From Oscillospiraceae bacterium (GTDB taxonomy: Bacteria > Bacillota > Clostridia > Oscillospirales > Ruminococcaceae), in NCBI GenBank assembly GCA_017513135.1, contig JAFWDH010000012.1, positions 1 to 34,092 of the forward strand: a stretch of DNA of 34,092 bases. Reading direction: 5' to 3'. A model generated the notes under the pieces. It did no database searches. It saw nothing but the letters and a program-made list of their open reading frames with translations, and had not been told where the DNA came from. The translations under genes were made by a program, and so were the position numbers. Shown in pieces: positions 23,101-29,689 of this stretch. Position 1 is the stretch's first letter; each line of letters starts with the position of its first letter.

Positions 23101-25812
23101 GGTAATCTTGATAATCCGCTTAAGGGAGCAACGTTCTATATGTACCTGGACAAAAATGCCGCCGAAGCAGCCAGAACATCGGGGGATTATTCACAGGGTA
23201 TCGGACCGTTTGTTACAGATCATGAAGGCGTTATCCTCATTACGCAATATACTGATACTGCGGGTTATTTACATCACATAACTGCTGATAAAGTCAATCC
23301 GGTCATTTACTACTTTGTAGAAGCAGAAGCACCTGCAGGATACGAAAAGATCGATTTTACCGTTCAGGTTCAGCTTGCTGCTGAAGGTGAGACCGCTGAT
23401 TACACGCAGTACATCTACCTTCCAAGCGATACTGTAGGAGTTAAAGATTATCCGTTTGATACGATGGTTGCTCTTGGTGCACTCAAGTCTTTCAAGACCA
23501 ACGGAAGTGAAAGACAGCTTGCAGAAGGTGAATTCTCCTTCAGAATCAGGGCTGAGGATAATGCAAACATTCCGATGCCTGAAGGAACCACCGACGGTGA
23601 AAAGACTGTCTCTAATGGTACAGACGGCAAGGCAGTCTTTGGTGCCATTGCATACGATACGGAAGACGTTATAACAAGGGACAACATGGGAACCGTCACC
23701 AGTACGTCCAAGACTTTCGTTTACGAGGTATCTGAAATATTGCCGGAAGGTCTTGATGCCAACGGCAAAAAGGACGGCGTACATTACGATTCGCACATCT
23801 ACAAAGTAGCTGTTACTGTTTCGCTGGTTGATGAAGATAATGATGGAATATATGAGGATCTGAAAGTAACAAGCGTAAAGGTAGACGGAGAAGAGGTTGA
23901 TCCTGATTCTGACAAGTATGAGTATCACGATGCTTCAACCGATCCTGAAACTGTTGCTGATGTCGACTTGTACTTCGCAGGTCTGGAGAATGAGTACACT
24001 GCTGTGGGCACATGGACTCCGGTCATCCGGAAGGATCTCCAGGGACGTCCTCTTACTGCAGGCGAGTTCACATTCCAGATCAAGAAAGGTGAAGAAGTCC
24101 TTGCTACTGGTACGAATAACGCAGACGGAACAGTCACCATGGAGCCTGCGTCCCTGACATTCACGCTTGATGATCTTGGAACGAATAACCTCTCAGTCCA
24201 TGAAGTATATACCATCCAGACAGATGATGGAATTTATTCAGTTGCTGCTGATGAAACTGTTACAGTGACCGTTGCAGAAAAGAAGGATGAAGATGATGAT
24301 CCGATTTATGACGGTTCACTGATCGTTACATCAGACAAAGCTACACTGACTGCTCCGCTCGTAATGACGAACAAATTCAAAGCCAGCGGTTCATGGCATC
24401 CGAATGCGGAAAAGACGCTGACAGGAGTTCTCAAACTCAATGAGGGAGACTTCGAATTTGAACTTGCTGCAGTTGACGATGCTCCGATGCCGGAAGGATC
24501 GACAGAGGGCAAGCTGGTTATTGCCTGCGATGCAGACGGAAAGGTCGACTTCGGACAGATCGATTTCTTCCAGGGTACCTTTGATGATGTAGAGTACACC
24601 GACGGTGACAAGGAATTCCATTACACCATCAGGGAAGTCATACCGGATCCGGAAGATCGTATATTCGGTGTAGTGTATGATGATACTGTGTACAATATCA
24701 CTGTTACGACAACGATCAACAAGACCAACAAACTTGGTGTTGCTGTAACCTGCGATCCTGAGGATGGCTGGGATCTTGATGAGAGCACGGCTACATTTAC
24801 AGGACAGTTCGAGAACACCTATGGTCCTACACCTGCCAAGGCACAGCCCGGATACGAAAAGTATCTTACAGGTGAAATACCAACCGTGGATGTGACATTC
24901 GAATTCAAGCTTGAGAAGGCTGCCGGAGATAATGGTGACTTCGATTATGTCAAGGTAGGCGATGCTCCGTTTACTACTCAGACGAAGACGCTCACTCTTG
25001 GACCAAGCTCACAGACTGATTCCGGACTATTTGATGAGATCACATTCCTGGTAGAAGGAACATATAAGTTCAAGATAACAGAGACACCTAACACTAACGG
25101 GGCCCTCGACCCTTGCTTCGTATATGACTCTAAGGAGTATACATATACTGTAGTGGTAACAGGCGTAGGAGAGAATCTGCAGGCAGCAGGTGCTTACAGC
25201 AGTGCAGACGAAGATCAGACTGAGCAGACTGCGGAGATAGCTGTATTCACTAATAAGTACACACCTGCACCTACATTATTCATTCCGAAGGCTCATAAGA
25301 GGATGAGTGGAGAGCCGACCGTCGAGGATAAGACATTCACATTCACAATGACACCGGATGCAGCTAACCCGGACGAGGGCGTATACCACGACGATACTCC
25401 TTTCCAGGGAGAAGATGCAGAAGATACCGTAGTAGTCGTTGTACCTGCAGGCCAGACAGATGCTGAAGAACTATTCAGCACGATGACGTTCAGAAAAGCC
25501 GGCACATATAAATTCCATGTCGAGGAGATTATCCCGGCAACTCCTATAGAGGATGGAATCACATATGATACGGTTCACTGGACTCTGACTATAGAAGTTG
25601 AGGATCGCAGCGGACAGCTGACGATCATCTCGAATGAAGCTAAGCAGGACAAGGATGACGGTGCAACAGATCCTGATGGAATGACTACATTCACCAACCA
25701 TGTCCCCAAGACTGATGATGTAAGTGATATGTACCTTAACGCAGGAATGATGCTTGCTTCAGGTTTGTTGCTTCTTCTTATTGCTGTCTTTGGCAGAAAA
25801 CGCAAAGCATAA
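17185..25812 (+). CDS. 2875-residue multi-repeat cell-wall surface protein (Cna_B/SpaA type)
   Basis: Likely a long adhesin or fibrous stalk on the cell surface. GTG start after CAGGAGA; signal peptide at residues 1-40 (basic, then VSALIALILVFSTMVTM). An N-terminal domain (~90-255) is followed by about eleven tandem ~110-140-residue repeats (about 255-1620). Each has a Lys-rich first strand such as LKVKKTF, a TYTVTET-like Glu and a closing FxNxY, the Lys-Glu-Asn layout of self-forming isopeptide bonds. A distinct segment (about 1620-1960), one SpaA-like domain (KGATFYMYLDKN, about 1960-2090) and about five pilin-type FctA-like repeats (2090-2840) follow. The C-terminus is VPKTDD (2840-2845), a membrane span and RKRKA. 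The motif has Asp where sortase substrates have Gly. A strong terminator follows. Confidence 0.9.
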   Translation: MNHNRKITGKNKSISWKRRVSALIALILVFSTMVTMVFPETVGDDDGAIKAAPEIVLGAENAANGTEGEDGDEPVAPSGEEDPKEGENTSKNIMDFIPPGMITMIKKSDESQVSTTNPAIPGETVVLTLSNVAETINGLQFDMDELTMDIPAGLDPPEQNVTGTSTVYITDYNVTPPQTYALPNTYVIGTDRVIRYIWKNPHTEERPVGSGNIVDVYDLACNAENFKFSLSFEITVGDDADDIIFSNKISFPVDRSVSLTVTKDIEIPGMSTITQTQAQQMTFALYYADGVTPVKDNDGNDITFTRNDMRGDGLVNAQWSISGLTADEYPAVFVVKETGHPEIEGYTFLTTGDNVVTEKAVTIPAGQSATAALKNRYSKDVSRLKVKKVFPAGSALNLTSLTDAQRQLISFTVKDSNGVTVASATLADTDKFDRNGEWNVGTFPPGEYTVIETADLEGYTRTTTYQVDTNAATEGTSAPVTLVTDGNHVVEFDNTYTEQRDNLKIKKTFAGAELTDAEKANITFTITGPEGTKTVHYSDFDANGELLLEDVLTGTYKVVESNVNPNTANYTVTSTYAVNGGVPTTGTTANNVAVTLNGTNEVDFLNTYTAVGKITLTKKVGGDYWDDFGNTYDTQAERRQRIRAGVTYKVYRIEGGERTEVQTIPLTSFSGTNDAVGTYTISNLPVGTYEIDEVVSGTDSTGAIIANTIRTTTVTVNGGTGQTAADDATTIASGNFAVEKGGTATVAYQNDYNKKEGKIKLDKKVFIDGSEVDPSTLTVDQQKAMKFTITGKDTFGHNVEKTVSLYDVLNHENGVDADGYITLDYSNNTGYTVTETGADLENYIRVTTGKLDDGAYGAGSSVKPVVVNATEHSVTFKNEYTRSGRLKILKVVSGLSAAEETELRNQIYFTIADASTGRPIIKENGQYKLGQDGDTPANISLADMVAGIDIPTGNYIITEHNYEYKTDYYNCSVSNLLIVDGQTIYQETSPVSGNTEVLLGNEKLVEYTNTYSRIGVGDGVTVRKKVWLDGVEIGEDSSELLRQFDALVKSKIEFEIYEGRSASGTPYATYTYADLLENPPKLFVGTWTIKETKYEIEHYNHTIRFTVTGVPGGPIVSTTDHVTFTLQQTSQVGIEVINAYIPLGNLEVQKLFGADSDLKDENLTEAQKKAIKFTVTGYKDATSGSEVVFPTQEFTYYNMKPNSEGVMSKLFTDIPTGFYVVTENGVITNYDLTTVADPDGNGLSVPYNSLAVQKFTNTYTRQKGNLEIQKTFDAPSTLTTEQKKLIEFKVTGPDPSMPQTFTYAQMTDGKYTIENVITGTYTVTETNADFDFFERTTTVSVNSGEDTKYSEANGVSVPVESEATASVHLTNKYQETGALIINKTFDGSEWINSLTDAQKKAITFKVYNSDGDVIKTITYAQIISWIQSHPSQNPAGYRFLVLPGEYVVEESNADFPGYVRTTTATVTVKTENSTSTSSVSGDRVTTAVAKFGEHTVVFNNKYNEIGRLKVKKTVEGLVLNDAQKAAIKFTVTQGDSTIDTFTYADILAAPNQEYVIENLPAGNYTVTETVTDEESVFYGKTRRTFVQVGASGVVENSTTVVQVDIKDKVVAFRNEYGNTNQLTVQKEIGGAPTVYIEKDESLYPVWKFNLKIANLEPSTTSNGSTDIIDYIDNKALLGLFKIVTDPADLELIDAKDPGAATIANKLTTTEGKPTASVALTEEYDSGKVIFNITGITADTATSNDLTYYLIPKDVNALETLNAREGTADDTPSNQLKKYFSNVAEYKKLPLYDYEETNKVDYEYEKTVVIKSILNYNSETYQLKDEYGNTVDYAVYQFVINPEEMKLSNTGFIDVTDEFSSTQSVDQESITVERCVYDFDTNECTSITPAQDGDVTRKDLSGYSIVLTLRDETCFRVTYTATMLYTADDIGHPVELKNIVKVEGYSDGIEPNVIPTSQGGGSVYRIRFRKYEGGNLDNPLKGATFYMYLDKNAAEAARTSGDYSQGIGPFVTDHEGVILITQYTDTAGYLHHITADKVNPVIYYFVEAEAPAGYEKIDFTVQVQLAAEGETADYTQYIYLPSDTVGVKDYPFDTMVALGALKSFKTNGSERQLAEGEFSFRIRAEDNANIPMPEGTTDGEKTVSNGTDGKAVFGAIAYDTEDVITRDNMGTVTSTSKTFVYEVSEILPEGLDANGKKDGVHYDSHIYKVAVTVSLVDEDNDGIYEDLKVTSVKVDGEEVDPDSDKYEYHDASTDPETVADVDLYFAGLENEYTAVGTWTPVIRKDLQGRPLTAGEFTFQIKKGEEVLATGTNNADGTVTMEPASLTFTLDDLGTNNLSVHEVYTIQTDDGIYSVAADETVTVTVAEKKDEDDDPIYDGSLIVTSDKATLTAPLVMTNKFKASGSWHPNAEKTLTGVLKLNEGDFEFELAAVDDAPMPEGSTEGKLVIACDADGKVDFGQIDFFQGTFDDVEYTDGDKEFHYTIREVIPDPEDRIFGVVYDDTVYNITVTTTINKTNKLGVAVTCDPEDGWDLDESTATFTGQFENTYGPTPAKAQPGYEKYLTGEIPTVDVTFEFKLEKAAGDNGDFDYVKVGDAPFTTQTKTLTLGPSSQTDSGLFDEITFLVEGTYKFKITETPNTNGALDPCFVYDSKEYTYTVVVTGVGENLQAAGAYSSADEDQTEQTAEIAVFTNKYTPAPTLFIPKAHKRMSGEPTVEDKTFTFTMTPDAANPDEGVYHDDTPFQGEDAEDTVVVVVPAGQTDAEELFSTMTFRKAGTYKFHVEEIIPATPIEDGITYDTVHWTLTIEVEDRSGQLTIISNEAKQDKDDGATDPDGMTTFTNHVPKTDDVSDMYLNAGMMLASGLLLLLIAVFGRKRKA

Positions 25813-25852
25813 TGTGTTACTGCAAAGAATAACCGGAGCCTTTTAGAGATGC

Positions 25853-25882
25853 AAAAACCAGGTGGTTTCCACCTGGTTTTTT
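25853..25882 (+). terminator. Terminator of the giant surface gene
   Basis: A perfect 12-bp stem AAAACCAGGTGG/CCACCTGGTTTT, 3-base loop and trailing T-run, 42 bases after the stop codon. Confidence 0.93.
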
Positions 25883-25911
25883 GTGTCTAAGTTTAAGAAT
25901 CTCCTCTCATT

Positions 25912-25959
25912 GTGTACTGACTCCCATTATCTGTGTCCAAATAATGGGGGTCAGTACAC
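25912..25959 (+). repeat. Long palindrome, copy 2
   Basis: Two 19-base arms, GTGTACTGACTCCCATTAT and ATAATGGGGGTCAGTACAC, pair with one G-T wobble around the 10-base loop CTGTGTCCAA. Over 28 core bases it matches copy 1 (16136-16163) at 24 positions, including the loop start CTGTG. The outer arms differ from copy 1. Confidence 0.75.
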
Positions 25960-26274
25960 TCGGCCGGGGGATGTTTATTGATGCGTCGCATAGTATATAG
26001 CACCCAGCTCTGAGTAATAGGGCAATCAACTGTAGTTTATTCGTTCATTTTGGCGATTCTTTACAGACTGGGTTGGAACTGTTAAGGACTCGCAAATCTG
26101 TTTTATTTACTGAGTAATTCTGTAAATTTTCGGAACTAATAATATAGAGTAGAAATATATATAAAACAGCTTTGGGACCTTATCTCAGAGGCTGGTGTAT
26201 CAATAGTGCCTCGGTGGAAGAAAAATGATATCAACTGAAATTCTTCCTTCCTGAGACAGCACAGGAGGTATCCA
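25960..26274 (+). other. Upstream region of the second surface gene
   Basis: 315 bases without a gene. The distal part is AT-rich, with a TAATATAGAG stretch near 26140 that could hold a -10, but no clear -35. AGGAGG stands directly before the ATG at 26275 with six-base spacing. Confidence 0.4.
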
Positions 26275-28209
26275 ATGAATAAGAGATTCCTGAACATGGC
26301 TCTACGTCTGATGCTGATGGCTGTTATCATGTCTTTGATCGCAGTACCGGTCTTCGCGGCGGAACAGGGATCAGGCAGCACTGTGGAAGAGTACCCTCTC
26401 TGGGTCGGCAATGTGCAGGTTACCAGTGAAAATGCAGACAATGTGCTTGGCGACGGAACTGTCAGATTGGAAGTCGCTGACGGTAAATACACGCTTACTC
26501 TGGAGAATGCAGTAATATCCGAAACAAGCGCCCACAAATGGGCAGGTTCAACATACAGTACAAATATCTACTCTCCGCAGGAGGATCTGGATCTTACTGT
26601 CAAACTGATCGGTGAGAACACGCTCCGTAATGCGGAAGCGAGCATATGGCTGCATAATCAGTTGTATAGGGATAAACTGACATTCTGCGGTGACGGCTCG
26701 TTAAATATCGAAACTCTTGAGAGTGACTCTTACTCTCATAACTATAAAAAAAGCATGATCATATATGGATCTCTTTCTGTAGACAATACCACCGTAAAAG
26801 CCGAAGGTTATATCTCCGTTAACGGCGATAGAAATGTCGTCGAGATAACAGACAGTTATTTCGAATCGGGATCTATGACAGCGATCAAGGTAACGATCGA
26901 AGACAGTATCGTCAGTATGACTGAATGCTATAGAGCCGCAGGTTATTTCAAATCTCTTACAGTAAAAGGGAAAAGCCACATCACCTTTCACGGCAATACA
27001 TGCGCACTCGCTGCTATTTCTTTTACTGCAGAAGACGGAAATAAACTGCTGAAGCCGGCACGCGGGGTTTTCAAATCGTATGACTCTGGCCTCAATGAAG
27101 CAGTTTATGAATCCGAGGATTCCGACACTGTTGCCAAAGAGGTGGTGATAGGCCAGCATTCATGGGTGTACCAGGATTTCACATGGTACAGCAGCGAAGA
27201 AGGCGGATATAGATCGGCGGAGGCGAATTTCCTGTGCTCTGTATGCAATGATAAGTTTACTTGTTTTGTTGGTCGCAGCGATCTCGTTGTAACAGTGACT
27301 GAGCCGACCTGCAAGGATCAGGGATATACGACATACACAGCTGTAGTAGATGAGACCTGGAGCCTGGACGGCCAAAGGCATTCAGACAGCCGTAATGCAT
27401 TTTATACTCCGGTGAGGCCTGACAATCACACAATAGTCCATGTAGCGGAAGAAAAGGGGACCTGTATAAAGGAGGGAACAAGAGAATACTGGACCTGTTC
27501 AGTGTGCGGAAAGCTGTTCTCCGATGAAAACGGCAAGAACTTGATCGATCAGCCTGAGAAATACTTCGCGGATCATGAATGGAATGACCCTGTTCTGTCA
27601 TTTGATGATGATGGCAGCGCTGAAGTGACGCTCATATGTAAGAATGATCAGGGACATACCAGGACTCTGGAAGCAGAGGTAGAGGATATGGAACTCATCG
27701 CTCCGACTGAGTCAAAAGACGGAGCATGCATCTATACAGTCTCATATGAGCTTGATGGTCAGAAACGGACAAGTAAGATAACGATAGTTATCCCGCACGC
27801 AGGTGACGGAGTCACATATTCCTATGACGGAGAGCCCGTTTTCTGGACCAAGAGGAGCGGAAAGAGCGTAGTGCTTCATTTCTCCAGAAGCGAATTCGAT
27901 GAATTCACTTATGACTTCTTCACCGGACTCGATACAGACGGCAGATCTGCGGATGCAGGAGACTATGAGGCTGAAAGAGGCAGCGTCGTGATCACCCTGA
28001 GCGCTGATTATCTTGAGACTCTTTCGGAAGGTGAACATACTGTAACGGCCGGTTTCACAGACGCAAGCGCTGAGGCTGTTCTGACGGTGATGGCGAGGGA
28101 GGTGCCTGCGACAGGAGTTGATGATCATATGGGAACGTACAGTTTCATAGTGACTGTTTCTCTTCTGTCCCTCGCAGCGATCCTTCGGCAAAGGAAGAAG
28201 AGCATATGA
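26275..28209 (+). CDS. Wall-anchored surface protein with VPATG sorting signal
   Basis: A 644-residue exported protein. The signal peptide (residues 1-28/29) ends PVFAAEQ. Residues ~40-85 have the YPLWVGNVQVTSENADNVLG motif found at the start of carbohydrate-binding-like or beta-helix domains of Clostridia surface proteins, followed by beta-rich repeats (to about 290). Two Cys-containing modules follow, CSVCNDKF and EYWTCSVCGKLFSDENG, of a type common in Clostridia wall proteins. A beta-sandwich-like domain (YSYDGEPVFWTKRSG to FTDASAEAVLTV) precedes VPATG (610-614), a membrane span and RQRKKSI. Unlike the giant protein, this one has a normal Gly sorting motif. No sortase gene is in the window. 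It has its own AGGAGG site and terminator. Confidence 0.88.
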   Translation: MNKRFLNMALRLMLMAVIMSLIAVPVFAAEQGSGSTVEEYPLWVGNVQVTSENADNVLGDGTVRLEVADGKYTLTLENAVISETSAHKWAGSTYSTNIYSPQEDLDLTVKLIGENTLRNAEASIWLHNQLYRDKLTFCGDGSLNIETLESDSYSHNYKKSMIIYGSLSVDNTTVKAEGYISVNGDRNVVEITDSYFESGSMTAIKVTIEDSIVSMTECYRAAGYFKSLTVKGKSHITFHGNTCALAAISFTAEDGNKLLKPARGVFKSYDSGLNEAVYESEDSDTVAKEVVIGQHSWVYQDFTWYSSEEGGYRSAEANFLCSVCNDKFTCFVGRSDLVVTVTEPTCKDQGYTTYTAVVDETWSLDGQRHSDSRNAFYTPVRPDNHTIVHVAEEKGTCIKEGTREYWTCSVCGKLFSDENGKNLIDQPEKYFADHEWNDPVLSFDDDGSAEVTLICKNDQGHTRTLEAEVEDMELIAPTESKDGACIYTVSYELDGQKRTSKITIVIPHAGDGVTYSYDGEPVFWTKRSGKSVVLHFSRSEFDEFTYDFFTGLDTDGRSADAGDYEAERGSVVITLSADYLETLSEGEHTVTAGFTDASAEAVLTVMAREVPATGVDDHMGTYSFIVTVSLLSLAAILRQRKKSI

Positions 28210-28226
28210 TAAAGAGAGAGAATATG

Positions 28227-28262
28227 AAAAGTGCCGTGCAGGTCAGCCTGTACGGCACTTTT
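28227..28262 (+). terminator. Terminator of the 644-residue surface gene
   Basis: A 16-bp stem beginning AAAAGTGCCGT and ending ACGGCACTTTT, with one mismatch and a TCAG loop, 17 bases after the stop codon. Confidence 0.9.
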
Positions 28263-28288
28263 GATTAATTCGGAAAAGAAGACGGATA
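28261..28288 (+). repeat. 28-base repeat following a hairpin, copy 2
   Basis: Second copy of the 16186-16213 repeat, 24 of 28 identical, again starting in the T-run of a hairpin. The following ~175 bases to the convergent radical SAM gene hold no supported gene. Confidence 0.5.
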
Positions 28289-28464
28289 CGTTTTACTGCA
28301 CGCTCACCAACACTTCTCTATTAGTTTATTTATACAGTTATATTTCTTGGACTCATACATGTCATGCTTTTTTCGGGCACAGGTGCATCAGGCGTGCTCC
28401 TGAACTCATGTTTTGCTATGATAATACTTCCGATTTTTGTAGTGTGTAGTTAAAAAACGCTTGT

Positions 28465-29343
28465 TCAGCTGTCGAAGAGACTGGTCTGCTGATATCTCTC
28501 AGGCAGTTCGTTCATATATGAGAAGCATTCATCAGGATCACACATAATACCGTGTTTTCTGCAGAATCCGCGCAAGACAGTTCTCAGCGCTGCAGCGTTA
28601 GGGCTAGGCAGTTCATAGGAGTTGCCGTACTGTCTGATGTACTGATCTCTGAGACCGGGGAAGTGCCTGTCGAGAGCCGCGTAATAGTATTCACGGTCTC
28701 CTTCTCTCAAAGTGAGTCCCATACCGAAATCTATTATGCCTTTCGTCCCGACTCTTGCGCATTCTTCAAGAATGGCGGTGATGTTCTCTGCGGTGTCATT
28801 TATGAAAGGCAGGATCGGAGTCATCCACACCACTGTCGGGATGCCTCTTTCCTGCATCTTTTCGAGGACTTTGATCCGCTCCTTGGTATTGCACACATTC
28901 GGCTCGACTATGCTGCAGAGTCTGTCGTCATAGGTGGTGAGTGTGATCTGAACGACGCATTTTGCTGTACGGTTGATCTCGTCCAGAAGATCGATGTCGC
29001 GCAGTATGAGATCCGATTTAGTCTGTATCGCGACGCCGAAGCCGTTCTGCAGTATTATCTCAAGACATCTTCTGGTCAGCTGAAGTTTTTCTTCGCAGTG
29101 CATGTAAGGGTCTGACATGGATCCTGTGCCTATCATGCATCTGCGCCTCTTTGATCTTAGCGCTTTCTCAAGAAGGTCCGGTGCATTCTGCTTAACTTCT
29201 ATATCTTCAAAAGGATGAGTGAAATGATAGCAGGTGCTTCTGCTGTCGCAGTATATGCACCCGTGAGTACACCCGCGGTAGATGTTCATACCGTAACGGC
29301 CACCGTTTCCGGTCAATATTCCTTTTGCATCAATTAAGTGCAT
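28465..29343 (-). CDS. SPL-type radical SAM protein
   Basis: A 292-residue iron-sulfur enzyme. The radical SAM CxxxCxxC motif is YRGCTHGCIYCDSR, with Cys25, Cys29 and Cys32. Also visible are MIGTGSMSDPYMHCEEK, typical of the family related to spore photoproduct lyase, and VVWMTPILPFINDT. Such proteins bind a [4Fe-4S] cluster and cleave S-adenosylmethionine; many are of unknown substrate. I start at 29343 (MHLIDAKGILTGNGGRYG) because GAGGG lies just upstream and a longer frame to 29430 adds a 29-residue non-conserved head. It is convergent with the surface gene and divergent from the ABC transporter. Confidence 0.9.
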   Translation of the reverse strand: MHLIDAKGILTGNGGRYGMNIYRGCTHGCIYCDSRSTCYHFTHPFEDIEVKQNAPDLLEKALRSKRRRCMIGTGSMSDPYMHCEEKLQLTRRCLEIILQNGFGVAIQTKSDLILRDIDLLDEINRTAKCVVQITLTTYDDRLCSIVEPNVCNTKERIKVLEKMQERGIPTVVWMTPILPFINDTAENITAILEECARVGTKGIIDFGMGLTLREGDREYYYAALDRHFPGLRDQYIRQYGNSYELPSPNAAALRTVLRGFCRKHGIMCDPDECFSYMNELPERYQQTSLFDS

Positions 29344-29459
29344 ATCGTACCCTCGGAAATTCATTATTACGATAAAGAAAACCAGTGGAGCTCTGATTTG
29401 GATGTTAGCATGAAGGGGACTGCTTTGCAAAGCATACAGACGGAATGATTGCCACTGAA

Positions 29460-29581
29460 TAAACGATCAGATCTTGTATGCGCTGTTTGAGGCTGTCCCG
29501 AAAGACGGCATCGGGAAAAACCGATCGTTTACTAGCATCTGAGCTGTTTTAGGATATAGGGATGGATATTCTGCGCATACA
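29460..29581 (+). promoter_or_regulatory. Structured leader with alternative inverted repeats
   Basis: Inside the 346-base gap before the ABC gene, TAAACGATC (29460-29468) pairs with GATCGTTTA (29523-29531), enclosing CCCGA/TCGGG (29497-29515). Separately TGTATGCGC (29475-29483), which lies in the loop of the first stem, pairs with GCGCATACA (29573-29581). The two long-range pairings interlock, so they form a pseudoknot or exclude each other. The predicted promoter at 29640 is downstream, so it is unclear whether this is transcribed with the ABC gene. No known riboswitch is recognised. Confidence 0.4.
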
Positions 29582-29639
29582 GTTTTATGTCTGAAGACAA
29601 AGCGCTCCCGTCTCTGGTGAAAAGAGTGCTGTTGGGAAG

Positions 29640-29645
29640 TATAAT
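29640..29645 (+). promoter_or_regulatory. -10 element for the ABC transporter gene
   Basis: A perfect TATAAT 45 bases before the ATG; no good -35 is seen at 16-18 bases. Confidence 0.4.
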
Positions 29646-29689
29646 TAAAAATAGTCAAAAATATATAAAGTGAGAGAAAGAATCCTAGT

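Noticed and set aside
23269..23928. 219-codon minus-strand frame inside the giant gene
   Set aside because: It lies wholly within the repeat protein, has no ribosome site and a random-looking hydrophobic composition.
28231..28449. 72-codon frame after the second surface gene
   Set aside because: It begins inside the terminator hairpin, has no ribosome site and no protein-like pattern.
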